This document shows, in pieces, positions 1-7,574 of a stretch of DNA of 64,000 nt; positions within the stretch are counted from its first letter, which is position 1, and the number at the start of each line of letters is the position of its first letter. The translations under genes and the position numbers were made by a program. Origin of the DNA: Clostridiales bacterium. GTDB taxonomy: Bacteria > Bacillota > Clostridia > Oscillospirales > Acutalibacteraceae. The notes beneath the pieces are model-generated. The model worked only from the letters and a program-made list of their open reading frames with translations. It was not told the origin of the DNA and searched no databases. The stretch is from positions 1-64,000 of the forward strand of contig DXYF01000033.1 of NCBI GenBank assembly GCA_019415945.1. Direction: 5' to 3'.

Positions 1-60
1 AATAGCCCCTTATAGGGGCAGTGCAAACCACCCGTTCAACGGGTGGTTTTGATTTATTTT
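1..60. mobile_element. Two perfect palindromes, probable IS200/IS605-type end
   Basis: Two perfect hairpins lie side by side: GCCCCT-TAT-AGGGGC at 5-19, and a 12-bp stem at 25-49 (AAACCACCCGTT / AACGGGTGGTTT around a single C) followed by Ts. The second resembles the subterminal hairpins of IS200/IS605 elements, and it sits exactly where the coding sequence of the following adhesin becomes unrecognisable. A plain intrinsic terminator is the alternative. The assignment rests on resemblance only; no transposase is visible because the window starts here. Confidence 0.4.
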
Positions 61-155
61 GCGGATATATTTCTGAAATAATATTCATTTTATTCTTTCT
101 TATATTTTTTATTTTAAGCGAAAAGTTTTTCTATTTTTCGCGAAAAGCCACAGCC

Positions 156-2012
156 ATGTTCGAATCCCTTGTGGAGATCGTGAAAAAGGATATGGAAACC
201 GGCGAGATAATCCCCGTACCCGGCGTCGGCTTCAAGGTGCGAAATACCGATACCGGCGAATATATTGTGCAGCGCGTCAACTATCCGACGCCTGTGAATA
301 TCGACGTCTACTACACCGACAGCACAGGAAGGCTTCTGTTGCCGGAGCCGCTCCCCTACGGGAACTATGAAGTTATCGAGCAATGCACGGCATACGGCTA
401 TGTCCTGGACAGCGAGCCTGTCCCCTTTACGGTAGACGGCACGCAGACCACCGTAGTGGTCGAAAAGTACAACCTCGCGCAGAAGGGTACGATCACGGTC
501 GGCAAGACCGGTGAGGTGTTCGCCTCCGTCTCGGAATCGGACGGGATCTATCAGCCTGTGTACGCGGACAGCGGGATACCGGATACGGAATATGTTGTCC
601 GCGCGGTGGGCAATATCGTCACGCCGGACGGCAGCCTGCGCTATGCGGACGGCGAGATCGTCGCCCGCCTGAAAACCGGCGCTGACGGGACGGCGGTCAC
701 AGAGCCGTTGTACCTTGGGAAATATGCGGTGTATGAGGTGACGGCAGCCTACGGCATGACCGTCAGCAGCGAGCCGGAAATCGTTGAATTGACCTACGCG
801 GGCGAAAACATTGCGGTGACCTCCGCTGAAGTCTCCTTCTACAATGAGCGCCAGAAGGCGGAAATCAGCCTTGACAAGATACTGGCGCAGGATGAGCGGT
901 TTGGAATCGGCATGAACGGCGAAATCCTCTCGGTGCGCTTCGGGCTATTCGCCGCGGAGGATCTGACGGCCGCAGACGGCTCGGTCATTCCTGCGGACGG
1001 TCTCTTGGAGATCGTCAACTGTGATGAAAACGGCAATACGGTCTTTGCAACCGATATTCCTGTCGGCGCAGAGCTGTATGTCAAAGAGCTTGCTGTCGAT
1101 TCCCACTATATCCTCTCGGACGCGAAATATCCTGTGGAGTTTGTGTACGCGGGACAGGATACCGCCGTTGTGGAAATCAGGGCCAATGAGGGCGAAGCAA
1201 TCAAGAACAACCTCGTTTATGGTACGGTCAAAGGCTTGAAAATCGACCGTGAAACGAAGGAAAGCGTTGCGGACGCATTATTTGGGCTGTTCCGTCCGGA
1301 GGAAACCGAATTTACGGCAGAGACAGCAATCCTCACTGCAAAGTCCGGCGAGGACGGCGTCTTCACCTTTGAAGATGTGCCTTACGGAGAATGGCTTGTC
1401 AGGGAACTTGCTCCTGCGAAGGGCTTCCTGCCGGGCGCGGAGCTCTATCCCGTGACCATATCTGAAAACGAACAGCTTATCGAAATCACCGCGGTCAACG
1501 ACCGCATCCCTGAGCTTGGGACGCAGGCGGCTGCGGAGGGCAAAAAAGAGGTCACAGCCCAAGGCAGCATTACCATCGAGGATACCGTATCCTACAAGCA
1601 CCTGATCCCCGGCGAGGAGTACACCATAAAAGGCATCCTTATGGATAAATCCACGGGCGAGCCTTTTATGGCAGGCGGCAAGGAGGTTACGGCGGAAGTG
1701 ACCTTCATCCCCGAACAGCCGGACGGCGAAATCAGGGTGACCTTTACCTTTGACGCAGGAGGCATTACAGAGGTAACCGAAATTGTGGTATTCGAGCGCC
1801 TGTACCGCGACGGCATGGAGCTCGCAGCCCATGCGGATTTGGAAGACGAAGGACAAACGGTGAAGCTCACGCCTCCCGCGCCCGATGTGCCGCAGACAGG
1901 CGACAATAGCAATCCCGGCTTTTGGATCGGGCTCGGCGCGGTCGCTCTCGGCGGGCTTGTTGCCTGCGTCATCATCCACTTAAAGAAAAAGAAGGGCGAT
2001 GAAAATGAGTAA
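156..2012 (+). CDS. SpaA-type surface adhesin of the ICE, 5'-truncated, with sortase signal
   Basis: This is the C-terminal part of a cell-wall-anchored adhesin built of repeated SpaA/Cna-B-like beta domains, such as TitIe-type conjugative elements carry for mating-pair contact. The protein ends with a sorting signal: VPQTGD, a hydrophobic span (FWIGLGAVALGGLVACVII) and a KKKK tail. The reading frame stays open back to base 21, but the residues before Met156nt are AT-rich translation with no signal peptide, and no Shine-Dalgarno precedes the ATG at 156. The first real domain already starts in mid-protein (MFESLVEIVKKDMETG). I infer loss of the 5' end, perhaps by the palindrome-bearing element at 1-60. 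The substrate of the sortase at 5064 may be this protein. Confidence 0.75.
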   Translation: MFESLVEIVKKDMETGEIIPVPGVGFKVRNTDTGEYIVQRVNYPTPVNIDVYYTDSTGRLLLPEPLPYGNYEVIEQCTAYGYVLDSEPVPFTVDGTQTTVVVEKYNLAQKGTITVGKTGEVFASVSESDGIYQPVYADSGIPDTEYVVRAVGNIVTPDGSLRYADGEIVARLKTGADGTAVTEPLYLGKYAVYEVTAAYGMTVSSEPEIVELTYAGENIAVTSAEVSFYNERQKAEISLDKILAQDERFGIGMNGEILSVRFGLFAAEDLTAADGSVIPADGLLEIVNCDENGNTVFATDIPVGAELYVKELAVDSHYILSDAKYPVEFVYAGQDTAVVEIRANEGEAIKNNLVYGTVKGLKIDRETKESVADALFGLFRPEETEFTAETAILTAKSGEDGVFTFEDVPYGEWLVRELAPAKGFLPGAELYPVTISENEQLIEITAVNDRIPELGTQAAAEGKKEVTAQGSITIEDTVSYKHLIPGEEYTIKGILMDKSTGEPFMAGGKEVTAEVTFIPEQPDGEIRVTFTFDAGGITEVTEIVVFERLYRDGMELAAHADLEDEGQTVKLTPPAPDVPQTGDNSNPGFWIGLGAVALGGLVACVIIHLKKKKGDENE

Positions 2013-2172
2013 CCGAAAAAAGATGGTAGTGCAGTGGAGCTGTCGCGGCCGCGCTTGCAAGGAGGCAGGCGGAGCAAACGAGTCTTTTTTCGGAGAGGAG
2101 GAGCAGCAGCGAGAGCGAGCTTTTCGCCATAAGGCGGAAACGAGCGATTCAAAGCTTGCGACGACGAAATGA
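2005..2172 (+). CDS. Small basic protein, translationally coupled on both sides
   Basis: A 55-residue frame (MSNRKKMVVQWSCRG...) starts inside the end of the adhesin gene, 8 nt of overlap, and its TGA overlaps the ATG of the next gene in an ATGA junction. The composition is charged, with Arg/Lys and Glu runs and no membrane span. I do not recognise a family. The double overlap suggests a translated spacer that keeps ribosomes moving between the adhesin and the DUF4406 gene. It could equally be a non-functional reading frame in the junction. Confidence 0.35.
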   Translation: MSNRKKMVVQWSCRGRACKEAGGANESFFGEEEQQRERAFRHKAETSDSKLATTK

Positions 2173-2498
2173 TGCGTAAGGTGTATATCTGCGCCCCTCT
2201 CGGCGGGGAGGTAGAGGAAAACCTGCGTTATACAAGATATGCGCTGCTGTGCGGCACGGCTCCGGTCGTGCCGCATTTCTATGCGGAGTGTCTTGATGAC
2301 AGCAAGTCCAAAGAACGGGAGATCGGCATGGCTGCCGGTCTTTCGCTTTTGTGGTTCTGCGATGAAATGTGGATTTTTGGTGACGAGGTAACCGAGGGCA
2401 TGGCTGCCGAGATTCAGTTCTGTAAAAATCTTAATGTGAAAACCCGTAAAATACGGGAATGTGATATCCGAAAAAAGATTGGAGGAAACTGCTTATGA
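2169..2498 (+). CDS. DUF4406 / nucleoside 2-deoxyribosyltransferase-like protein
   Basis: The 109-residue protein opens with VYICAPLGG, followed later by TAPVVPHFY and a conserved EREIGMAAGLSLL segment. This is the pattern of DUF4406 proteins, which share the fold of nucleoside 2-deoxyribosyltransferases and are common in phages and conjugative elements. Its substrate is not known. It lies in the transfer operon, starting inside the stop of the 55-residue frame and ending in an ATGA overlap with the pilin-like gene, so it is co-translated with both. Confidence 0.75.
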   Translation: MMRKVYICAPLGGEVEENLRYTRYALLCGTAPVVPHFYAECLDDSKSKEREIGMAAGLSLLWFCDEMWIFGDEVTEGMAAEIQFCKNLNVKTRKIRECDIRKKIGGNCL

Positions 2499-2827
2499 AG
2501 AAGAAATGGACAAGACTGCTTGTCTGCACCGCGATGGTAGCGTTGGTTTTTACGGTGTCCGCCGTACCTGCCTTTGCCGCAGGCGATGTGGCAGGCGCTA
2601 TCGAAAGCACTTGGAATACAGCAAAAACGCAGATTCAGACAGTCGTAAACAATGTTGTGTTCCCTGTAGTGGATATGATTCTGGCAATCCTGTTTTTTGT
2701 GAAGGTCGGGACGAGCTATTTCGAGTACCGCAAGCACGGGCAGTTTGAATTTGCCGCACCCTGCATCCTGTTTGCGTGCTTGATTTTCACTCTGACAGCG
2801 CCGCTGTATATCTGGACGATTCTCTAA
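2495..2827 (+). CDS. DUF3852 pilin-like conjugation protein
   Basis: The protein has 110 residues. It has an N-terminal signal peptide (KKKWTRLLVCTAMVALVFTVSAVPAFAAG, cleavage near AFA-AG) and two hydrophobic helices, PVVDMILAILFFVKVG and CILFACLIFTLTAPLYIW. This matches the DUF3852 family that precedes the VirB6-like gene in Tn1549-type elements. Size, signal peptide and topology resemble VirB2-type pilins, which is an inference. A good Shine-Dalgarno (GGAGG) precedes the ATG, and the start overlaps the DUF4406 stop by 4 nt. Confidence 0.8.
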   Translation: MKKKWTRLLVCTAMVALVFTVSAVPAFAAGDVAGAIESTWNTAKTQIQTVVNNVVFPVVDMILAILFFVKVGTSYFEYRKHGQFEFAAPCILFACLIFTLTAPLYIWTIL

Positions 2828-2839
2828 CTGATAGAACAG

Positions 2840-2865
2840 AGCCGTCCCGATTTTTCGGGACGGCT
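2840..2865 (+). promoter_or_regulatory. Perfect 11-bp stem-loop inside the transfer operon
   Basis: AGCCGTCCCGA (2840-2850), a TTTT loop and TCGGGACGGCT (2855-2865) form a perfect GC-rich hairpin between the pilin-like and VirB6-like genes. No T-run follows and the VirB6 Shine-Dalgarno begins 5 nt later, so it is more likely an mRNA-stability or processing element that lets the pilin message accumulate than a full terminator. That role is inferred. Confidence 0.6.
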
Positions 2866-2882
2866 GATTGGAGGTGGATCAC

Positions 2883-3818
2883 TTGTTCGATTGGTTAGGA
2901 GATATATTCTCCGGTATCGGCGACGCCATTGGCGGTGTGTTCGACTTTTTAGGAGAGCAAATCTCCAATGTAATCTGGAACACCATGCTGAAATGGTTCT
3001 ATGAAACTATCTACAATGCCGTTGCCGACTTTTTCACTATGATGGGCAGCATGGGCGCAGATATCTTTGACCTCGACTGGATTCAGGCGACCATCAAGCT
3101 CTTTACGCTGTTCGGCTGGGCGCTCTTTGTTGCGGGCGTGGTTGTCGCCATATTCGATGTGGCGATTGAGTACCAATGCGGCAGAGCGAATATCAAGTCA
3201 ACCGCTGTCAATATCCTCAAAGGCTTTTTTGCCTGTTCGCTGATTGGCATCGTGCCTGTGGAACTGTATAAGTTCTGCATCAGTCTGCAAAACACCTTCT
3301 CCCACGACCTGTCTGCGCTCTTTGCAGGCGGACGAACCCTTGATCTTGCGGGAGAAAGCACCAGCGTGCTGGTGGGCAGCTTTGCGGTATCGGCAGACAT
3401 CAATTTCAACCTGTTCAATATTCTTGCGCTGATTGCTTTCGCTTACTGTGTAATCAAGATATTCTTCGCCAACATCAAGCGCGGCGGAATCCTGCTCATT
3501 CAGATGGCTGTAGGCGCGCTGTATATGTTCTCTGTGCCGAGAGGCTATCAGGACGGATTCAACCAATGGATGAAGCAGATTGCCGCCTTGTGTTTAACGG
3601 CATTTATGCAGACTTCGCTGTTATTCTTGGGACTGCTGACCTTCCCCGGCAATATGCTTTTAGGGCTTGGCATCATGCTTGCCGCAAACGAGGTTCCGAG
3701 GATTGCGCAGCAGTTTGGTCTTGACAGCTCGGTGCGAGTCAACATGATGAGCGTTGTTCACGCAACAACCACGGCGGTCAATCTGACGCGTTCTGTTGCC
3801 AGAGCCGCAGGAAAGTGA
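2883..3818 (+). CDS. VirB6/TrbL-like integral membrane conjugation protein
   Basis: This polytopic protein of about 311 residues has several long hydrophobic segments, for example WALFVAGVVVAIFDVAI, ILALIAFAYCVIKIFFA and LLFLGLLTFPGNMLLGLGIMLA. Position between the pilin-like gene and the VirB3/VirB4 genes, and topology, fit the VirB6/TrbL inner-membrane channel subunit of Tn1549-type type IV secretion. I choose the TTG at 2883 because GGAGGTG (2870-2876) lies 6 nt upstream; an in-frame TTG at 2868 would sit on top of that site. The C-terminal segment VNMMSVVHATTTAVNLTRSV is typical of these proteins. Confidence 0.8.
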   Translation: MFDWLGDIFSGIGDAIGGVFDFLGEQISNVIWNTMLKWFYETIYNAVADFFTMMGSMGADIFDLDWIQATIKLFTLFGWALFVAGVVVAIFDVAIEYQCGRANIKSTAVNILKGFFACSLIGIVPVELYKFCISLQNTFSHDLSALFAGGRTLDLAGESTSVLVGSFAVSADINFNLFNILALIAFAYCVIKIFFANIKRGGILLIQMAVGALYMFSVPRGYQDGFNQWMKQIAALCLTAFMQTSLLFLGLLTFPGNMLLGLGIMLAANEVPRIAQQFGLDSSVRVNMMSVVHATTTAVNLTRSVARAAGK

Positions 3819-3829
3819 GGTAATGCAGC

Positions 3830-4210
3830 ATGAGAGAAAACAAAGAACTCGAAAAAGACGATCTGTGTGTGGATGCGGATATGGATGTTGACTGCGATAT
3901 CGGGCAGGAAATTACCGTCTACATCGAAACATGGTTCGATGTAGATAAGAAATTCGGCACGAATATAGCTGATGAGGATGGTGCATGGCTGAATCTGTAC
4001 GGGAAATATAATCCCTTCGAAGATACGCTCCGCATCGAATGCGAAATCAGCCGCGATGATGGTAGCGAATATTTTGACTACCAGCCCACCGGCAGCGAGG
4101 CGCAGCTCATTAAGAAAATGATTGCAGATAAAATCCGTGAGGAATACCATCAGACGTTGCAGGAATTCTGCGGCGATATACAAAATGAAATGATGATGGG
4201 AGGAATGTAA
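3830..4210 (+). CDS. Acidic hypothetical conjugation-operon protein
   Basis: A 126-residue, strongly acidic, soluble protein: the N-terminus is rich in Asp/Glu (KELEKDDLCVDADMDVDCD) and the C-terminus is a probable helix (QLIKKMIADKIREEYHQTLQEF). No membrane span or known catalytic motif is visible and I do not recognise the family. It lies between the VirB6-like and VirB3-like genes with almost no spacing, so it is probably an accessory component of the transfer machine. Confidence 0.65.
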   Translation: MRENKELEKDDLCVDADMDVDCDIGQEITVYIETWFDVDKKFGTNIADEDGAWLNLYGKYNPFEDTLRIECEISRDDGSEYFDYQPTGSEAQLIKKMIADKIREEYHQTLQEFCGDIQNEMMMGGM

Positions 4211-4471
4211 GTGACGCAGTATCTGTACCCGCAGAATCTGAAAGCTACAGCCAACCTGTGGCTGTGGGGACTGCGGGATTTTTGTATTCTCGGCATTGCC
4301 GCGCTGCTATCCATTGTGGCGCTGGTGCAGCTTCGGATTGTGATCTCTGCCGCCGCCACGCTCTGCTATGGCTTTCTGACCATCCGTCTGGACGATACGA
4401 CCATACTGGATTTTATGAAATATGCTGTGCGGTACTTTATATCTACCCAACAATATTTTGAGTGGAGGTGA
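4211..4471 (+). CDS. VirB3/PrgI-like small membrane protein
   Basis: An 86-residue protein with two adjacent hydrophobic helices (LRDFCILGIAALLSIVALVQL and IVISAAATLCYGFLTIRL) and an N-terminal YLYPQNLKATANLW segment. Size, topology and location upstream of VirB4 match VirB3-type subunits that tether the VirB4 ATPase to the membrane. The start is GTG, directly abutting the preceding TAA, with GGAGG just upstream. The role is inferred from position and topology. Confidence 0.7.
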   Translation: MTQYLYPQNLKATANLWLWGLRDFCILGIAALLSIVALVQLRIVISAAATLCYGFLTIRLDDTTILDFMKYAVRYFISTQQYFEWR

Positions 4472-4477
4472 TTACGC

Positions 4478-5083
4478 TTGACAACCAAAGAAAAACCGCA
4501 TAAAAAGAAAAAAGGACGCTCGGGGCAGGATCTAATCGGGATCAGGAGCTTCACGAAATACGGGCTTGCCACGAACAAGGGCGAGCTTTTGTTTTATCTC
4601 GTCTCGCCCACCAACATCTCGGTGCTGTCCCATACCAATATCGAAATCAAAATCCGCCATCTGATGATGGTGCTGTCCGCCGTCCCCGATATTGAGATCA
4701 CCTGCACCGACTCCTCCGAGTGCTTTGACGATAACAAATCGTATTTAAGCGACAGGCTCTCGGAGGAACAGAATCCAAAGGTGCGGAAAATCATCAAAAA
4801 GGACATCGACTTTCTCGACCATATTCAAATGGAGATGGCGACCGCAAGGCAGTTTTTGTTTATCGCAAGGCTGAAAGACCGTAAAGATAAGCAGACCTTT
4901 GAAGCGGCAAACCGTATCGAGAAAACCATCTCCGAGCAGGGCTTTGAAGTGCAGCGGATGAAGAAAGCGGACATTAAGCGCTTTCTCGCCCTGTATTTTG
5001 AAGCCAGAATGAACGGAGAGCAGATGCCCGACATTGACGGCGAACAATTCTATGAGGTGGACGATGAAGCTTCGGAGGATTAG
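4478..5083 (+). CDS. Conjugation-operon protein upstream of sortase, unknown function
   Basis: The protein has 201 residues, with a very basic N-terminus (TTKEKPHKKKKGRSGQD) followed by an alpha/beta region (GLATNKGELLFYLVSPTNISVLSHTNIEIKIRHLMMVL). It resembles the N-terminal, non-ATPase part of VirB4-type proteins in these elements, so I infer that it is a membrane-associated partner of VirB4, not an enzyme. The start is TTG with a GGAGGTG Shine-Dalgarno. Its 3' end overlaps the sortase gene by 20 nt, which implies translational coupling. Confidence 0.65.
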   Translation: MTTKEKPHKKKKGRSGQDLIGIRSFTKYGLATNKGELLFYLVSPTNISVLSHTNIEIKIRHLMMVLSAVPDIEITCTDSSECFDDNKSYLSDRLSEEQNPKVRKIIKKDIDFLDHIQMEMATARQFLFIARLKDRKDKQTFEAANRIEKTISEQGFEVQRMKKADIKRFLALYFEARMNGEQMPDIDGEQFYEVDDEASED

Positions 5084-5816
5084 TCTTGCCGTTCTTTCCG
5101 TTCTGCTGTCGGCAATCGCCGCCTTGTCCGGTTTTATGGTTTATACGCAACTGTCCGACCGGCAGAAAGAAAAAGAAGAATTCGATACCCTTGCTGAGAT
5201 GGTGGAAGTAACGCCGGAAAAACCCAACGATGAAACGGCTGTGCCAACGGATGATACTTCCGAACCTGTGCGGGATTTGTCAGGGCTGTTTGCACAGAAC
5301 AGTGACTGCATCGGCTGGCTGTGTATTCCCGATACGCAGCTAAACTATCCCGTCATGCACACCCCGGATAATCCGCAGAAATATCTGCGCCGAAGTTTTT
5401 ACGGCGAATACAGTCAAAGCGGCGTGCCGTTTCTGGACTGGCGGTGCGACCTGCAGAGCGATCATCTCATTGTTTACGGTCACAACATGAAAAACGGCAC
5501 GATGTTCTCATCGCTTCGGAATTATACTGACCCGGCGTTCTGTGCCGAGCATCCGGTCATAGAATTTCAAACAGCAGACGGTATGGAACAATATACTGTC
5601 TTTGCCGTTGCCGCTGTTCAAAACACCGATACTTGGTACAGCTTTATTCATGCGGCCGACAGCACGGATTTCACCGAACAAGCCGTAGCAATCATACAAA
5701 AATCCCTCTATGATACCGGTGTTACACCTGTGTACGGCGGGCAGATTATCACCTTGTCCACCTGTTACGGTTCGGGGAAAAACGGCAGGCTGATTGTGGC
5801 AGCCGTGAAGCTGTAA
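5064..5816 (+). CDS. srtB: Class B sortase
   Basis: The 250-residue membrane-anchored transpeptidase attaches surface proteins to the cell wall. It has an N-terminal signal anchor (ISLAVLSVLLSAIAALSGFMVY), the sortase B core, and the catalytic residues His140 (VYGHNMKNG), Cys234 (TLSTCYG) and Arg242 (NGRLIV). The ATG at 5064 follows GAGGTGG and starts inside the preceding gene; a longer start at 5034 lacks a ribosome site. Its likely substrate in the element is the adhesin ending at 2012 (VPQTG). Sortase B enzymes of Tn1549-type elements are usual, so the assignment is firm; the substrate pairing is inference. Confidence 0.92.
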   Translation: MKLRRISLAVLSVLLSAIAALSGFMVYTQLSDRQKEKEEFDTLAEMVEVTPEKPNDETAVPTDDTSEPVRDLSGLFAQNSDCIGWLCIPDTQLNYPVMHTPDNPQKYLRRSFYGEYSQSGVPFLDWRCDLQSDHLIVYGHNMKNGTMFSSLRNYTDPAFCAEHPVIEFQTADGMEQYTVFAVAAVQNTDTWYSFIHAADSTDFTEQAVAIIQKSLYDTGVTPVYGGQIITLSTCYGSGKNGRLIVAAVKL

Positions 5817-5844
5817 TCTTTTATGGGCGATTCGCATCGCCTCA

Positions 5845-5874
5845 TTGACAAAAGGGGTTAAAATAGGGTATAAT
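5845..5874 (+). promoter_or_regulatory. Sigma-A promoter of the HipA-like kinase gene
   Basis: TTGACA at 5845-5850 and TATAAT at 5869-5874 are separated by 18 bp. Both hexamers are consensus. The start site would be near 5881, about 80 nt before the ATG at 5963. This is an independent promoter in the middle of the transfer operon. Confidence 0.75.
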
Positions 5875-5962
5875 ACTTTACAAAGTACATTGTACCATTC
5901 CCCTTCGCACCTGTGCGTTGTGCGGAGATGACAGAATATCTTTTGTAATGGAGGCGCCGTGC

Positions 5963-7477
5963 ATGGATAAGCAGGAGCAGCTGCGTCAGATAGCAGAAAT
6001 CACTGCGCAGATCGGTGGTCTGCCGAAAGGATATATCTCAAAGAAACAAATCAACGGAAAAATCTATTACTATCATCAATGGTCGCAAAGCGGCGTGAAA
6101 CAGAGCCGGTATCTGCGCGACGGTGAAATCGAACCGCTTGCCGAACAGATAGAACAGCGCAAAGCGCTGCAGGCAAAGCTGCGCAGTCTGAAAGCAGAGT
6201 CTTCTGCTGTGAGCAAAAAACGAAATGAGGTGAACAGCTTGAAATGTACCCTGATGCATAAACGAATCCAAGTGGCAAAACTGGAACTGGATGACGCCAC
6301 CGGCTTTATACAGAAAATCGGGACGGTCTATGCGCCGGAGCATCTGCCGGTCGGCATTCCGATACGAAAAGGCGTTACCGACCGCGCGGCGCTCAACGAG
6401 TGGTGGACAGACCGTTCCATCCCGGCGAGCCGTTCAGGTGTTCGGGAGGCGCTTCAAACGCTGGAAATCACCAGCACCAAAATGCTGCTGGTACGCTGCT
6501 GGGGTTTAAGCCTGTCGGATCAGTATTGGATCTGTCCCGAAGGCTCCGACCTTACTTGGGACAGTATCAACTTTTTTGAGAACGATTTTTCAGACGATAT
6601 CGGCGACGTCCTGTTCGGCGCGGATAAAAAGGCGGACGGTCTGGACTTTTCTTCGCCGGACAATACCTCGGACGGTAATCTGAAAAAACGCTGGAAAATC
6701 ATAAACGGCAAACGCTGTCTTGTGAAGGGCGGCAGCAACCCGTTCCGCCAGCAGCCTTTCAACGAGGTGATCGCCTCTGAAATTATGGAACGGCTCGGCA
6801 TTCCCCATGTGCCGTACACGGTAACATGGAGCAAGGGGGTGCCGTACAGCGTGTGCGAGGATTTTATTACCGAAAACACCGAACTGATCCCGGCGTGGCG
6901 CATTCTCAAAACACAGAAAAAGGATAACAGCACCTCGGTATACCGGCATTTTATAAACTGCTGCGAGGCGCTCGGCATAAAAGACGCCGTGCCATATCTT
7001 GACCGAATGATCGTGCTGGACTATATCATCGCCAACGAAGACCGGCACCTGAACAATTTCGGCGTGATCCGCAATGCCGAAACATTGAAGTGGATCGGCT
7101 TTGCCCCCGTCTATGACAGCGGCTCCTCTCTCGGCTATGACAAAATGCCCGCGCAGATGCATTCGGAAAAAGAGGTAGTCTGCAAGCCGTTTAAAAACCA
7201 TCATTCGGAGCAGTTAAAGCTGGTATCCGACTTTAGCTGGATTGATTTTGGCAACCTGTCGGATATAGGGGAACTGATTACCAATGTTTTGTCCGCAGAC
7301 GGCGCAAAGGATTATATGGATGAAAATCGCATCCGGGCGATTGCCGGGGCAGCGCAGCGGCGGATCGAACAGCTTTCACAGCTTGCCGTAAGCTATACGC
7401 CGGTACAGGAGATTTCCACAGAGGATGATGTGAAAGAAAACATTGCCGAGAACTACACTCCGAAAATGGAACTGTAA
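5963..7477 (+). CDS. HipA-like Ser/Thr kinase domain protein, stand-alone
   Basis: The protein has 504 residues from the ATG at 5963, chosen because GGAGGC lies 7 nt upstream. The N-terminal part (residues 1-90) is a basic helical region with a GYISKKQINGKIYYYHQW motif. The C-terminal part is HipA-like: Asp360 in NEDRHLNNFG and Asp385 in APVYDSGSSLG match the catalytic Asp and the metal-binding Asp of HipA kinases. HipA toxins phosphorylate translation factors and are normally paired with a HipB antitoxin; no HipB-like gene adjoins. It has its own consensus promoter and may respond to mating or stabilise the element. The target is unknown. Confidence 0.8.
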   Translation: MDKQEQLRQIAEITAQIGGLPKGYISKKQINGKIYYYHQWSQSGVKQSRYLRDGEIEPLAEQIEQRKALQAKLRSLKAESSAVSKKRNEVNSLKCTLMHKRIQVAKLELDDATGFIQKIGTVYAPEHLPVGIPIRKGVTDRAALNEWWTDRSIPASRSGVREALQTLEITSTKMLLVRCWGLSLSDQYWICPEGSDLTWDSINFFENDFSDDIGDVLFGADKKADGLDFSSPDNTSDGNLKKRWKIINGKRCLVKGGSNPFRQQPFNEVIASEIMERLGIPHVPYTVTWSKGVPYSVCEDFITENTELIPAWRILKTQKKDNSTSVYRHFINCCEALGIKDAVPYLDRMIVLDYIIANEDRHLNNFGVIRNAETLKWIGFAPVYDSGSSLGYDKMPAQMHSEKEVVCKPFKNHHSEQLKLVSDFSWIDFGNLSDIGELITNVLSADGAKDYMDENRIRAIAGAAQRRIEQLSQLAVSYTPVQEISTEDDVKENIAENYTPKMEL

Positions 7478-7498
7478 TAAAAAATATATATCATTATC

Positions 7499-7557
7499 AG
7501 TCGTTTTGCAGACAGCAAAGCGGCTGATTTTTGTGCCTTCCTTCTGTCTGCAAAACG
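7499..7557 (+). promoter_or_regulatory. Attenuator-like leader upstream of virB4 (terminator plus competing inverted repeat)
   Basis: A terminator-like hairpin, AGTCGTTTTGC (7499-7509) / GCAAAGCGGCT (7515-7525) with two mismatches, is followed by a T-run at 7528-7532. Its 5' arm is also half of a perfect 14-bp inverted repeat: CGTTTTGCAGACAG (7502-7515) with CTGTCTGCAAAACG (7544-7557). The second arm ends 6 nt before the virB4 Shine-Dalgarno. The two folds are mutually exclusive. Control of the kinase-to-virB4 readthrough is inferred. Confidence 0.5.
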
Positions 7558-7574
7558 GCAAAAGGAGGCTCTAT

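Noticed and set aside
1278..1979. Leftward 233-residue ORF opposite the adhesin
   Set aside because: Antisense to the SpaA-like domains; no ribosome site.
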